Shown here: positions 20,672 through 30,512 of the stretch, in pieces
Layout of the letters: every line of letters begins with the position of its first letter
How positions within the stretch are numbered: position 1 is the stretch's first letter
Source of the DNA: Fodinibius sediminis
GTDB lineage: Bacteria > Bacteroidota > Rhodothermia > Balneolales > Balneolaceae
DNA length: 64,000 nt
NCBI RefSeq assembly: GCF_900182555.1
Contig: NZ_FXTH01000017.1
Location: forward strand, 19,906-83,905
Direction: 5' to 3'
Notes under the pieces: generated by a model
Seen by the model: the letters and a program-made list of their open reading frames with translations, nothing else
What the model was told of the DNA's origin: nothing
Databases searched by the model: none
Translations under genes and position numbers: made by a program

Positions 20672-22087
20672 ATGGACTCATTACAAGCGACAACACTGGA
20701 CAAGCGAGAAGTAACACTGGATCACGAAGCCCTGCAGATACTCAAGGATCAGGTGCGCGGTGATGTACTTACTCCGGGTCAGCCGGGATATGACAAGAGC
20801 CGGTCGATCTATAATGGCATGATCGACAAGAAACCTGCCCTGATCGTTCAGTGCCGGGATATTGCCGATGTAATCACCTCGGTCAATTACGGCCGAAAGC
20901 ATAATCTGCTTACCGCAATACTCGGTGGAGGACATAACGGCCCGGGATTGTCACTCTGTGACAAGGGAATGGTCATTGACCTCTCCCCCATGAAAGGCAT
21001 CCGTGTGGACCCCGAGAAACGGACAGTACGTGCCGAAGCGGGATGCACCTGGGGAGACGTAGACCATGCCGCCCATGCTTTCGGTCTGGCGACAGTAAGT
21101 GGTGTAATATCAACAACCGGCATTGCAGGATTAACCCTGGGCGGGGGCCATGGCTACCTGAGCCGAAAACACGGTCTCACCATTGACAACCTGCTGGAAG
21201 TTGATGTGGTACTGCCCGACGGTCGTTTCATAACGGCCAGTGATAACCAGCATGAGGACCTGTTCTGGGCTTTGCGCGGCGGGGGCGGCAACTTTGGAGT
21301 TGTGACAGCTTTTAAATACCAGCTCCATTCTGTGGATACCGTTATTGCCGGTCCCATGTTCTGGCCGGTGGAGCAAACGGAGGAAATGATGCACTGGTAC
21401 CGCAAGTTCCTTCCCAATGCCCCGAATGACGTCTACGCTTTCTTTCTGACGGCCGAAGTGCCGGGTGACCCCTTTCCTCCTGAAATTCACGGGGAAAAGG
21501 TCTGTGGACTGGTCTGGTGTTCTTTGGCCCCGGAAGAAGAAACGGAAGCTTTTCTGCAGGCAGCGCGAAATGCCCGGGAGCCCCTGTTTGAGCATGTAGG
21601 TCCCATGCCCTACCCGACCCTGCAGTCGTTGTTTGACGGCCTGTATCCCAAAGGGCTCCAGTGGTACTGGAAAGGCGATTTTATCCGGGAGTTGTCGGAT
21701 GAAGCCATACAAGAACACGGCAGGTTCGCAGAAGTCCCGACCTCCAAATCAACCATGCACCTGTACCCCATAGACGGAAAGGTTCATGAACCCTCGGAGG
21801 AAGACACCGCCTGGAGCTACCGCGATGTCACCTGGTCAATGGTCATTGCAGGTGTGGCGTCAGACCCCGGCGACAATGAAAAAATTACCAGCTGGGCACG
21901 GGATTACTGGTCGGCGATTCATCCCTACAGCGCTGGAGCCTCCTATATTAACTTCATGATGGAAGAAGGCGACGATCGCATCAAGGCATCTTACGGTAAG
22001 AATTACCGCCGGCTGCAGCAGGTGAAGGCCAAGTATGATCCCCATAATTTTTTCCGGGTCAACCAGAACATAACGCCCAAGCCCTGA
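20672..22087 (+). CDS. FAD-linked oxidoreductase, berberine-bridge-enzyme type
   Basis: A 471-residue flavoprotein of the VAO/BBE family. The FAD-binding domain has AILGGGHNGPGLS with His88, the position of covalent 8-alpha attachment. It also has the STTGIAGLTLGGGHGYLSRKHGLTIDNL segment and ALRGGGGNFGVV. The usual second attachment Cys is absent, so the flavin would be mono-covalently linked. The C-terminal BBE domain has DPHNFFRVNQNI. Such enzymes oxidise sugars, lactones or alkaloid-like alcohols. No signal peptide is obvious. It converges on a cupin gene with only two bases between the stops. Confidence 0.92.
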   Translation: MDSLQATTLDKREVTLDHEALQILKDQVRGDVLTPGQPGYDKSRSIYNGMIDKKPALIVQCRDIADVITSVNYGRKHNLLTAILGGGHNGPGLSLCDKGMVIDLSPMKGIRVDPEKRTVRAEAGCTWGDVDHAAHAFGLATVSGVISTTGIAGLTLGGGHGYLSRKHGLTIDNLLEVDVVLPDGRFITASDNQHEDLFWALRGGGGNFGVVTAFKYQLHSVDTVIAGPMFWPVEQTEEMMHWYRKFLPNAPNDVYAFFLTAEVPGDPFPPEIHGEKVCGLVWCSLAPEEETEAFLQAARNAREPLFEHVGPMPYPTLQSLFDGLYPKGLQWYWKGDFIRELSDEAIQEHGRFAEVPTSKSTMHLYPIDGKVHEPSEEDTAWSYRDVTWSMVIAGVASDPGDNEKITSWARDYWSAIHPYSAGASYINFMMEEGDDRIKASYGKNYRRLQQVKAKYDPHNFFRVNQNITPKP

Positions 22088-22089
22088 GG

Positions 22090-22596
22090 CTACGGTTTCT
22101 CCCATATTGTCGGAACTCCTTCATCCGTTCCCTGTAAAGGATCGGTGGAGGGGACCGGCACCGCCGCGATATTCCGGTCGGCCTGAGGACGCTCCCCCTT
22201 TCGGCCCATCTTCAAATCGTAGCTGCTGCCATCCGGGTAAGCACCAACAACCCCGAAATCGGGACTGCTGCCCAGGTTCTTGTGTCCAACCCCGGCAGGA
22301 ATAACAATCACGTCTCCTGCCACCACTTCTATCTCCCTGCCCTTTTCCCCTCCCAGCTGTAGCCTGGCACTGCCGGCATACACCCCAAGTACTTCATGCG
22401 AGGTACTGTGGTAGTGGTGGTAGTCATAGACGCCATTCCGCCAGGCATTCGTCCAGTTGTTGTCTGCAAAACGCTTTTCCAGCCACGATGCCCCATCAGC
22501 TCCTCTTGCTTCAAAAACATCCTGGTATAGCAATGCCGGCCATTTACTGTTGGGGATATCGCCGTCGTCAACGAAGAAATTTTTTTTCAGCTGCAT
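22090..22596 (-). CDS. cupin-domain protein
   Basis: A 168-residue protein with a single cupin barrel. The conserved metal-binding motif runs YHHYHSTSHEVLGVYAG (residues about 60-76), with His and Glu ligands, and a second motif GDVIVIPAGVGHKNLG ends with His. The N- and C-terminal arms extend the barrel beyond the small cupin domain. Such proteins may be isomerases, dioxygenases or storage-like metal binders. It is monocistronic and convergent with the flavoprotein gene. The substrate is unknown. Confidence 0.86.
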   Translation of the reverse strand: MQLKKNFFVDDGDIPNSKWPALLYQDVFEARGADGASWLEKRFADNNWTNAWRNGVYDYHHYHSTSHEVLGVYAGSARLQLGGEKGREIEVVAGDVIVIPAGVGHKNLGSSPDFGVVGAYPDGSSYDLKMGRKGERPQADRNIAAVPVPSTDPLQGTDEGVPTIWEKP

Positions 22597-22756
22597 GATC
22601 TATATGCTCAAAATGAGACAGAGATAACCGCCTGTGAATGGATAAAACGTGGCGTGTTCACGCGAAGTGTTATAGCTTAATATCCTCCTCAGCCAAGCCG
22701 GCAAGGTGCTTTCATCCAGCCCACAAGCTACGGATTATATTGCTGACCCAGCATAC

Positions 22757-23227
22757 TTAATACTTCTTAACGCCTATGGGCATAATTTTGGGCTCGACCA
22801 GCTCTTCGTAATCCGCATAGTTCATCTTCACCAATTCTTTGTGAGTACCGGCGTTAAATGCAATCTCCTCATCCTCGGTAAGCGATTCAGCAACAAGGGT
22901 ATCCATATCATAGAAATTGCCAAAAGGCGGCATTGCTCCCACCTCACAGTCCGGAAACATATCCCTGAACTCCTCTTCTGATGCCAATTCCACCTCTGTT
23001 GCGCCCACCGTATCCTTTATCAACTCAAAATCAACGTCATGGGTAGAGGGCAAAACCACCATCTTCATATCTCCATCGACCTTGACTATTACCGTTTTAA
23101 CCATATCCTTCCCGGGTATGTGCGCAGAAGCAGCCACCTCCTGGGCTGTAAAGGCCGGAGAATGCTTAATAACGACGTACTTTTTGTCATATTCATTCAG
23201 AAAATTGATCAACTTAGCTAATGGCAT
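22757..23227 (-). CDS. YbaK/EbsC-type aminoacyl-tRNA deacylase
   Basis: A 156-residue protein of the YbaK/ProX superfamily, which hydrolyses mischarged aminoacyl-tRNAs in trans. It shows the fold's KYVVIKHSPAFTAQEVAASAHIPGKDMVKTVIVKVDG opening and the GAMPPFGNFYDMDTLVAESL active-site strand (residues about 97-116). It is cytosolic and acts as a stand-alone proofreading enzyme. It ends with MPIGVKKY. It is monocistronic; the region upstream is AT-rich. Confidence 0.9.
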   Translation of the reverse strand: MPLAKLINFLNEYDKKYVVIKHSPAFTAQEVAASAHIPGKDMVKTVIVKVDGDMKMVVLPSTHDVDFELIKDTVGATEVELASEEEFRDMFPDCEVGAMPPFGNFYDMDTLVAESLTEDEEIAFNAGTHKELVKMNYADYEELVEPKIMPIGVKKY

Positions 23228-23483
23228 AATAACCTCCCGATTAAATTATATGCTATATCATTAACCTAAATTAAAGCCGGACCATAATCATTCCAATCCT
23301 GCTCATTTTCATACTTATTTCGCCTATTGACTTGTGTTAGTCCACAATAAGAACCCATGGGATATCAATGCAATAATTGTTATGTTCCCCGATATCCTAT
23401 TCATATTGTTTCCAATGTGCATAGTTATCATCTTTTAACAGTGCGATGCCGTTAAAGGATGAGTATTTTAGAAAAAGAACCAA

Positions 23484-24893
23484 ATGACAAACGTCGTGAA
23501 AAAAATCGGGATTCTCATACTAATTGCAGCAGCCAGTACAACCCTTCTTCATGCCCAGGACACGGGTAAAGAGCTTTACAAGACCTACTGTGCAGGATGC
23601 CACGGAGCCCAGCTGGAGGGCAACTCCGCAGCTGCTCTTATCAAGTCGGAATGGAAATACGGGCGAAGCCGCGGGGCCATGATACAAAATGTCACCTATG
23701 GCATCCCGGACACCGAAATGAGTGCTTTTGGCAATGTCCTTGAAGAGAAGGACGTTGAGGCGGTCGTGGATTATATCATCAGCGTGCAGGATACGCCTCC
23801 CTCGGAAGATCGTCCGATTCCCTCCCAGGTGGAGACCGACCTGTATACGCTTCAGATAGAAAAGATGGCTGAAGGTGAAATAGAAACCCCTTGGGGCATC
23901 ACCTTCATTGATGAGCACCATGCCCTGTTCACCGAGCGAAAAGGGACAATTCGACAGCTGGTGAACGGGAAACTCGACCCGCAGCCGATCAAGGGAGTGC
24001 CCCCTACGCAGGAACTCAGAACGGGCGGCTATATGGATATCGCCGTGGATCCCCACTATGAGGATAACGGCTGGGTTTACCTTGCCTTCAGTTATACTCC
24101 ATACGATATGGAAGATGACAATGCCCGGGCGATGACCAAAATTGTTCGCGGCCGGATCCAGGAACACCAGTGGACAGACGAGCAGACGCTTTTTGAGGTC
24201 CCCGACTCGCTGCTGGTGCGGCGGGGCAACCGGTGGGGATCCCGATTCCTCTTTGACGACAAGGGGTATCTTTATTTTTCTATCGGGGACATGGCACGCG
24301 GTGAGGCATCCCAGGACATAGGTCAGGCCCCCGGCAAGGTCTACCGCATCCACCGGGACGGCACTGTTCCACCGGACAATCCCTATGCCCGTCAGCCGGG
24401 AGCGCTGGGAGCAATCTTCTCCATTGGCAACCGGAATGTGCAGGGCATTGACCAACATCCGGAGACCGGTGATATCTGGGCGACCGAGCATGGCCCGATG
24501 GGGGGAGATGAACTCAATATCCTGAAAAAGGGAGCCAATTACGGATGGCCGACGATCACCTATGGTGTTGATTACGATGGGACCGTGGTCTCCGATAAAA
24601 CTCACCAGCCAGGTATGGAACAGCCTGTCGTGCAATGGACCCCTTCCATCGCCGTATGCCCCGCCAAGTTCAGCGACAGCCCCCTCTTCCCCGAATGGGA
24701 ACACAACCTGCTGGTAGGCGCCCTGAAATTTGAAGAACTCCGGCGGCTGGTCATCCAGAATAATGACGTGGTTGATCAGGAAATCATCCTTAAAGACTAC
24801 GGCCGCGTCCGCGACATAGAACACAGCCCGAACGGGGTACTGTACGTTCTCTTAAACAACCCGGACATGATATTGCGCATCACGCCAAAGTAA
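23484..24893 (+). CDS. cytochrome c / PQQ-dependent sugar dehydrogenase fusion
   Basis: A 469-residue exported protein. A signal peptide (residues 1-24, ending LLHAQ) precedes a cytochrome c domain with the haem motif Cys36-Ala-Gly-Cys39-His40 and a distal Met in DTEMSAFG. A six-bladed quinoprotein propeller (about 118-465) follows, with the GSDH/sorbosone dehydrogenase motif GGYMDIAVDPHY, RWGSRFLFDDKGYLYFSIGD and ATEHGPMGGDELNILKKGANYGWP. It likely oxidises aldoses or other alcohols in the periplasm using PQQ and passes electrons to the cytochrome. Maturation would need the Ccm system encoded at 55.5-59.4 kb. It is monocistronic. Confidence 0.93.
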   Translation: MTNVVKKIGILILIAAASTTLLHAQDTGKELYKTYCAGCHGAQLEGNSAAALIKSEWKYGRSRGAMIQNVTYGIPDTEMSAFGNVLEEKDVEAVVDYIISVQDTPPSEDRPIPSQVETDLYTLQIEKMAEGEIETPWGITFIDEHHALFTERKGTIRQLVNGKLDPQPIKGVPPTQELRTGGYMDIAVDPHYEDNGWVYLAFSYTPYDMEDDNARAMTKIVRGRIQEHQWTDEQTLFEVPDSLLVRRGNRWGSRFLFDDKGYLYFSIGDMARGEASQDIGQAPGKVYRIHRDGTVPPDNPYARQPGALGAIFSIGNRNVQGIDQHPETGDIWATEHGPMGGDELNILKKGANYGWPTITYGVDYDGTVVSDKTHQPGMEQPVVQWTPSIAVCPAKFSDSPLFPEWEHNLLVGALKFEELRRLVIQNNDVVDQEIILKDYGRVRDIEHSPNGVLYVLLNNPDMILRITPK

Positions 24894-25129
24894 TTAATTC
24901 CCTGAGTAGATTACATACAGCCATTTGTTACCTGGTTTTGAAGAAGGGACACACAAAACAGGAAACCATAGCCTGACAGGAACATTCAATCTTCCCCGGC
25001 GAAACATTTTGTCTGGGAGCCGGTTATTAATGGGGTACTGGAATAGTCATTTATTCCTGCTTTTTGTTGTTTTGCCTGGCTTTTTGGCCCGCGGAACAAC
25101 CATCTGCAACTGCACATGAGACCATTGCC

Positions 25130-26044
25130 ATGAGTCACCTTCACAACATTTTTATTGTTGGAGCGGCCAAATCGGGTACCACGGCCCTGTACTATCTACT
25201 CAATCAGCACCCTGCCGTATGTACGCCTGCAGTGAAAGAGCCTAATTACTTCAGTAATATTGACAATTCCTCGGACCCGGTAAAGCCGGGCAAGGGCCCG
25301 GGTGACGACAGCACCGTCTGGACAGCATCCCTCAGGGATTACCGCCGTTTGTACCGGCCGGAAGCAACCCACACACACCAGGTTGACGCCTCTGTATCCT
25401 ACTTGTACAGCTCAACAGCTGCCTCCCACATTGCCGACTACAATCCGGAAAGTCAAATTATCATCGTTCTTAGAAATCCAGTGGAGCGGGCTTTTTCACA
25501 CTATAAGCACCTGCTGCGCGACGGGCGTGAACGGGCATCCTTTGCAGAGGCCATCAAGCGAGAGCAGAGCCGGATCCAGAAGGGCTGGGAGTTTTCCTGG
25601 CATCTGCAGCATATGGGCTACTACAGTCAACAGCTTCAGCGCTATTTCAACCATTTCCGCCGTGACCAGATTCACATATACCTGTTTGAGGATATCAAGG
25701 AGAATATCGAATCCGTTGTTAACGAACTCACCGCCCGGCTGGGCCTGGAGGCTTTCAATTACGATTTTACCCAACAGGAACGCAATGCTTCCGGGCTGGC
25801 CCGCAGCTGGTTGCTCTCCCGCTTTGTGAACTGGATACTGGGATACAAGGCCACCATCAATAAAATCATCCCCCCGATGGTGAGCCACCGTGCACTGCAA
25901 TGGTTCCGGGCCGTCAATGTGCGCAAAAGTGATCTCACCATCCCCGATAAGCTCAGGCGGGAGCTTATCGAGCAGTTTGCTGATGACACTGAGCAGACAG
26001 CACAGCTTATCGGCCGCAACCTGGACACCTGGCGGAGAGCCTGA
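25130..26044 (+). CDS. PAPS-dependent sulfotransferase
   Basis: A 304-residue sulfotransferase. I chose the ATG at 25130, six bases after a GAG-rich stretch, because the protein then begins MSHLHNIFIVGAAKSGTTAL, the 5'-phosphosulfate loop that binds PAPS. The 3'-phosphate motif is at residues about 112-130 (IIIVLRNPVERAFSHYKHLL). It transfers sulfate to a glycan or other hydroxyl/amine acceptor. The GT4 gene follows after eight bases, so the two probably form a small operon for a sulfated surface polysaccharide or glycolipid. A longer upstream frame exists but lacks family residues. Confidence 0.92.
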   Translation: MSHLHNIFIVGAAKSGTTALYYLLNQHPAVCTPAVKEPNYFSNIDNSSDPVKPGKGPGDDSTVWTASLRDYRRLYRPEATHTHQVDASVSYLYSSTAASHIADYNPESQIIIVLRNPVERAFSHYKHLLRDGRERASFAEAIKREQSRIQKGWEFSWHLQHMGYYSQQLQRYFNHFRRDQIHIYLFEDIKENIESVVNELTARLGLEAFNYDFTQQERNASGLARSWLLSRFVNWILGYKATINKIIPPMVSHRALQWFRAVNVRKSDLTIPDKLRRELIEQFADDTEQTAQLIGRNLDTWRRA

Positions 26045-26052
26045 GGATTAGC

Positions 26053-27102
26053 ATGGGAGAACTATTAATAAACGGGCATTTTCTGAATCAAAAACTAACA
26101 GGCGTGCAGCGCTATGCGCGAGAAGTACTCAGAGGCTTTGACCGGGCGGGATATGCCTACCGGGTGCTGGAACCTGAAGACTACTGGTCATCCAATAAAA
26201 TCAGCCGTAACCTCTGGCAGCAGCTGGTCCTGCCCCGGGAAATGGGGGATCGGGATGTGCTGTGGTCACCCGCCAACAGCGGTCCCATCGGTGCCCGCAA
26301 CCATTACATAACCCTGCATGACATTGCCGTCTTCCCCCATCCGGAATGGTTTTCTTCTTCCTATGCGACCTGGAAAAGGATACTGATTCCCAGGATTGCC
26401 AGACGCGCCAGAGGTATTCTTACGGTTTCTGAATTCTCCAAGAGTATCATCTGTGCCCACCTGGATGTAGCCCCGCACAGCGTCAAGGTTGTATATAACG
26501 GGGTTGATACCGATCGCTTCACCCCTGCCCCGGAAAGCGCTATCCAGCGGGTTCGCAACAAGTATAATCTCCACAGCAACTATCTGCTGACCCTCGGGTC
26601 GCTTGATCCAAGGAAAAATTTTGGACGGACCATTCAAGCCTGGAAGCGGTGCAAAGACCAAGAGGGACTCGAGAATTTCGTATTGGCTGTTGCCGGGGGA
26701 AGCAATGCCAATTTCAGTCGCCTTGATTTGGATTTTACTGATGATGAAACCCGGTTGCTCGGCTATGTGGCCGAAGAGGACTTACCGGCTCTATACTCAG
26801 GCGCCTATGCTTTTCTGTTGCCTTCCCTTTTCGAGGGATTCGGACTGCCAGTCATTGAGTCCATGGCCTGTGGAACCCCCGTGATCACCTCCAATACCAC
26901 AGCGCTTGACGAAGTATCGGGAGATGCTGCCCTGAAAGTAAACCCTTCTGATACTCAGGCCATACGAGAGGGTATTATGACCTTGGTCAACAGCCCGAAC
27001 CTGCGGATCCGGCTTACCGAGCTTGGACGAGAAAGGGCCCGCCATTTTACCTGGGACAAGGCAGCCCACAGCATTTATCAGTATCTCTGGGAGGCCGACT
27101 GA
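26053..27102 (+). CDS. GT4-family glycosyltransferase
   Basis: A 349-residue GT-B glycosyltransferase. The N-terminal half begins with LINGHFLNQKLTGVQRYAREVL, typical of GT4 enzymes for polysaccharides. The C-terminal half has LLTLGSLDPRKNFGRTIQAW and the retaining-enzyme EX7E motif in PSLFEGFGLPVIESMACGTPVI (about residues 261-283). It should transfer a sugar from a nucleotide donor on the cytoplasmic side of the membrane. It is co-transcribed with the upstream sulfotransferase gene, whose stop is eight bases before this ATG. Confidence 0.92.
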   Translation: MGELLINGHFLNQKLTGVQRYAREVLRGFDRAGYAYRVLEPEDYWSSNKISRNLWQQLVLPREMGDRDVLWSPANSGPIGARNHYITLHDIAVFPHPEWFSSSYATWKRILIPRIARRARGILTVSEFSKSIICAHLDVAPHSVKVVYNGVDTDRFTPAPESAIQRVRNKYNLHSNYLLTLGSLDPRKNFGRTIQAWKRCKDQEGLENFVLAVAGGSNANFSRLDLDFTDDETRLLGYVAEEDLPALYSGAYAFLLPSLFEGFGLPVIESMACGTPVITSNTTALDEVSGDAALKVNPSDTQAIREGIMTLVNSPNLRIRLTELGRERARHFTWDKAAHSIYQYLWEAD

Positions 27103-27359
27103 TTCATCCGCTCGCTCCCGGTGGCATAGCGGCTGACTCATATCAGTCCGCTTATTTTCTGCAAAACTTTTTTCTTGTGGCTTTACTTGTGCATGCCATG
27201 CTTGCCAGACAGCCTGCTTATTTGACATCAAATAATTCACAATTGAAGGGGGGCTTTACATTTTATTAAAAAAAGGCGCTGGTATTTCTATGAGATTGAG
27301 CTTATACTGGATCTAATAAATTCCGTAGGATCCTTTCAAAAATATTTTCTATAAAACAC

Positions 27360-28055
27360 GTGATACGCCAATACCTTAAAGCCTTATGCAGCCCCCGATT
27401 CTTCGCTGTCATGGTTCTTCTGATCGGCACCGCAGCCTGCAAAAGCTCGGAACAGGCATCAACCCAGGAACCTTCAGACACCAACTCAGAGCTGGAATCT
27501 CTTTACTGGGAGCGGATCAAAAATGCCCGAATGTCTTTTACCGAGGCCGATGTTAACTTTATGATAGGCATGATAGCCCATCACGCCCAGGCTTTGGTTA
27601 TGTCTCGCCTTGCCCCTGAAAACAATGCCCGTCCCTCCGTACAGCGGCTGGCAGCCCGCATCATTAATGCCCAGAAAGATGAAATTGTTTCCATGCAGCA
27701 GTGGCTGCGCGACCGGGATCAGCCCGTGCCCGAAATTGAGATTGACGGGCTCGACCTGATGATTGAAATCAACGGGAAGCCCTACACTAAATACCGGAAA
27801 ATGAGGGGCGTGCTTTCACAGGAACAGCTGCAGGAGCTGGATGAGGCCCAGGGATCGGAGTTTGACCGCCTTTTCCTCAAATACATGATCGAGCATCACT
27901 CCGGAGCTGTATACATGGTTGAAAACCTTTTTGCCACTGACGGTGCTGCCCAGGACAACGAAGCATTTAAGCTCGCTTCTGATATCCAGGTAGACCAGCG
28001 AACGGAGATCGACAGAATGACCCTGATGCTTGAACGGCTGACCAAATCAGGTTAG
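27360..28055 (+). CDS. DUF305-family lipoprotein
   Basis: A 231-residue protein with a GTG start, a hydrophobic leader and a lipobox (IGTAAC, Cys about 27), so it is a lipoprotein. The mature part is a DUF305 domain (a ferritin-like four-helix bundle) with NFMIGMIAHHAQALVMS near residue 65 and LKYMIEHHSGAVYMVENLF near 178. The paired HH and M residues in both halves resemble metal-binding DUF305 proteins such as the copper-linked CopM. It is followed after 60 bases by an LVIVD lipoprotein, and the two likely work together at the cell surface. Confidence 0.9.
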   Translation: MIRQYLKALCSPRFFAVMVLLIGTAACKSSEQASTQEPSDTNSELESLYWERIKNARMSFTEADVNFMIGMIAHHAQALVMSRLAPENNARPSVQRLAARIINAQKDEIVSMQQWLRDRDQPVPEIEIDGLDLMIEINGKPYTKYRKMRGVLSQEQLQELDEAQGSEFDRLFLKYMIEHHSGAVYMVENLFATDGAAQDNEAFKLASDIQVDQRTEIDRMTLMLERLTKSG

Positions 28056-28114
28056 GCGATCTTTAACGGCATTTTCTTCAACATAAACATTGACTTAAAA
28101 TTCAGAACCTACCC

Positions 28115-30169
28115 ATGAATGACAATTACAAACACCACCTGCTAACGACCGGATCTTGTCGGACCGGCAGATCCCTTTTCTGGATTATCGGCATGGTAGT
28201 ACTTTTGACTACCTACTCCTGTGCTTCTTCATCTGTGATGGAATCTTCACCCAGTGGAGACACAAGCTCGGAGATCAAACCGCTGACTGAGGTGGAACCT
28301 CCAAGCCCGGATCCCCGGGTGGGACTGAAGGCCGGCCTGTTTGATGCAGAAGATGCGATCTGGAACCTGGACATGCTTTCACAGACAACACCCCCCGAAG
28401 ATTTTGTAGGGGTAACCAACTCTGACCTTGCCTTCAAGGATAATTATGCCATCCAGGGTAACTACAATGGGTTTATGGTCTGGGATATCTCGAACCCTAG
28501 CGCTCCCGAACTGGTGGTCGACTTTGTCTGTCCCGCCTCACAAAGTGATGTATCCGTATATGGTGACCTGCTGTTTGTCTCCGGCGAGGGACTCGGCGGT
28601 CGACTGGACTGCGGCACCCAGGGCGTAGATCAAACCGTGAGCGAAAAGCGCCTCCGGGGAATCCGTATTTTCGATATCTCTGATATTAAAAATCCGGAAT
28701 ATATATCAAACGTCCAGACGTGCCGTGGTTCGCATACCCACTCCGTACTGGCTGACCCCAGGGATGAGGAAAATGTCTATGTCTACGTTTCAGGTTCTGC
28801 TCCGGTACGCCCGGAAGAGGAACTCCCGGGCTGCTCCAGTGCGCTTCCGGAGGAGGATCCCAATTCAGCCCTGTTTCGCATCGAGGTAATCAAAGTGCCC
28901 CTGGCTCATCCGGAGGATGCCGCTATTGTAAACTCTCCACGCATCTTTGAAAACCTGGAAGCCGCTCCATCACACGGCATGTCGCCCGAGGATCTGGCGG
29001 AAATAGAACAGGCAAAGAAAGAGGGCGCCTATGTTGCCGAAATATGGGGACAGCAGCGTATCCTTCCCTCCAGAATTGTGTCCTCCCTGCTTCAGGAAAT
29101 TGTCGATGAACGCGGAGGCAGCGGGGAGCCAACGGCTGCCGACAGCGCCGCTCTCCGCAAACAGCTCCCGCAGATTGTTGAGGAGCGATGGGGCGATCGC
29201 GGCGACGATCCGCTGCAGGATCGGGGGCCCAACCAGTGTCACGATATCACACTCTATCCTGAGATTGGACTGGCCGGCGGCGCCTGCGAAGGCTATGGAC
29301 TTCTGCTGAATATTGAAGATCCTGCCAATCCAAAACGTGTCGATGCCGTAGCCGATTCCAATTTTGCCTACTGGCATTCCGCCACCTTCAACAACGAAGG
29401 CGACAAGGTACTTTTTACCGACGAATGGGGCGGTGGAGGGCAGCCCAAATGCCGTGAAAATGATCCTATGGAATGGGGAGCAAATGCTATTTTCACCATC
29501 GACGACGATGACCAGATGAACTTCCAAACCTACTACAAAATGCCCGCCCCACAGACGGCCCAGGAGAACTGCGTGGCCCACAACGGATCCCTGATCCCTG
29601 TTCCTGACCGGGACATCATGGTCCAGTCGTGGTATCAGGGCGGGATCTCCATTTTTGACTGGACCGACCCCAAGAATCCGGTTGAAATTGCCTTCCATGA
29701 TCGTGGACCTGTTGATTCCACCCGCATGCAAATGGGGGGAAGCTGGTCGGTCTACTGGTACAATGGCGTGATCGTAAATTCAGAAATCGCCCGCGGTCTC
29801 GATATTTTCAAGCTGAAACCCAGTCCTTATCTGACTGAAAATGAGATTGCTGCCGCTGAGACGGTCACATTTGAACAGCTGAATGCCCAGGGACAACCCA
29901 AATACGACTGGCCCACGACATTCGTACTCGCCAAGGCGTATCTTGACCAGCTGGAAAGAGGGAATAGCCTGGCGGAAGAAACCATTGCTGCAAGCCGGCA
30001 AAGCATTGCTGATGCCGAGCAGGCATCGGGTGATCGACAGCGCACGATCCTCCGTTCACTCGCTGGTGAGTTGGAGAACCAGGCGGATAAATCCAGCGAT
30101 CCGGAAAAAGTTGCAAAACTTGTAACTACGCTGGAAGAGCTGGCCGCCGAAGCGCTGGCAGCCCGTTAA
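28115..30169 (+). CDS. LVIVD-repeat beta-propeller lipoprotein
   Basis: A 684-residue exported lipoprotein (lipobox LTTYSC, Cys about 36). It has several LVIVD-type beta-propeller repeats with the pattern 'G..V.DISNP..P'. Visible copies: NGFMVWDISNPSAPELV, GIRIFDISDIKNPEYI, LLLNIEDPANPKRV and GISIFDWTDPKNPVEI. The C-terminal 130 residues are helical and rich in Ala/Glu (about 590-684). LVIVD proteins are surface or periplasmic and of unknown substrate. It pairs with the DUF305 lipoprotein upstream and ends just before a strong terminator. Confidence 0.88.
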   Translation: MNDNYKHHLLTTGSCRTGRSLFWIIGMVVLLTTYSCASSSVMESSPSGDTSSEIKPLTEVEPPSPDPRVGLKAGLFDAEDAIWNLDMLSQTTPPEDFVGVTNSDLAFKDNYAIQGNYNGFMVWDISNPSAPELVVDFVCPASQSDVSVYGDLLFVSGEGLGGRLDCGTQGVDQTVSEKRLRGIRIFDISDIKNPEYISNVQTCRGSHTHSVLADPRDEENVYVYVSGSAPVRPEEELPGCSSALPEEDPNSALFRIEVIKVPLAHPEDAAIVNSPRIFENLEAAPSHGMSPEDLAEIEQAKKEGAYVAEIWGQQRILPSRIVSSLLQEIVDERGGSGEPTAADSAALRKQLPQIVEERWGDRGDDPLQDRGPNQCHDITLYPEIGLAGGACEGYGLLLNIEDPANPKRVDAVADSNFAYWHSATFNNEGDKVLFTDEWGGGGQPKCRENDPMEWGANAIFTIDDDDQMNFQTYYKMPAPQTAQENCVAHNGSLIPVPDRDIMVQSWYQGGISIFDWTDPKNPVEIAFHDRGPVDSTRMQMGGSWSVYWYNGVIVNSEIARGLDIFKLKPSPYLTENEIAAAETVTFEQLNAQGQPKYDWPTTFVLAKAYLDQLERGNSLAEETIAASRQSIADAEQASGDRQRTILRSLAGELENQADKSSDPEKVAKLVTTLEELAAEALAAR

Positions 30170-30199
30170 CAGATAGATCATCGCACGTAGCTTATTTCG

Positions 30200-30244
30200 A
30201 GTCTCCATCAGACCGGTTGTTTCTGGTCTGGTGGAGACTTTTTT
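30200..30244 (+). terminator. intrinsic terminator of the DUF305/LVIVD pair
   Basis: A stem of 8 bp (AGTCTCCA with TGGAGACT) plus an inner 6 bp (CAGACC with GGTCTG) closes a loop of about ten nt and is followed by a TTTTTT run. Confidence 0.9.
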
Positions 30245-30512
30245 CTTTTATACTCCCGACAATGGCTGCCTTCCCTCCCCCTCAGCTTGCATTATATCCC
30301 AAACAGTGACTCTGCATTTCATTTTGAGTAAAACCGCAAATTGCACTGCATCCCTCCTCCTGTAATTACATGGCTGGCAACCCGGATGAGAACATGCACC
30401 GAAGCATGAAGGTATTTCCCTCTGCAGCAATTCAAAAAAACTGCCCCCCAGTTCTTGGGTTAATGTACCAAACATCGCTATCTTTCCGGGCTCAATCCAA
30501 TAATTATCCGGT
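30245..30512. other. intergenic region upstream of the membrane hydrolase gene
   Basis: About 270 bases after the terminator, without a plausible open frame or repeat. It should hold the promoter of the DUF457-type gene. Confidence 0.3.

Noticed and set aside
23520..24824. 434-codon antisense frame under the quinoprotein gene
   Set aside because: It is a mirror of a well-supported coding region with typical codon bias; the sense protein has a signal peptide, haem motif and propeller.
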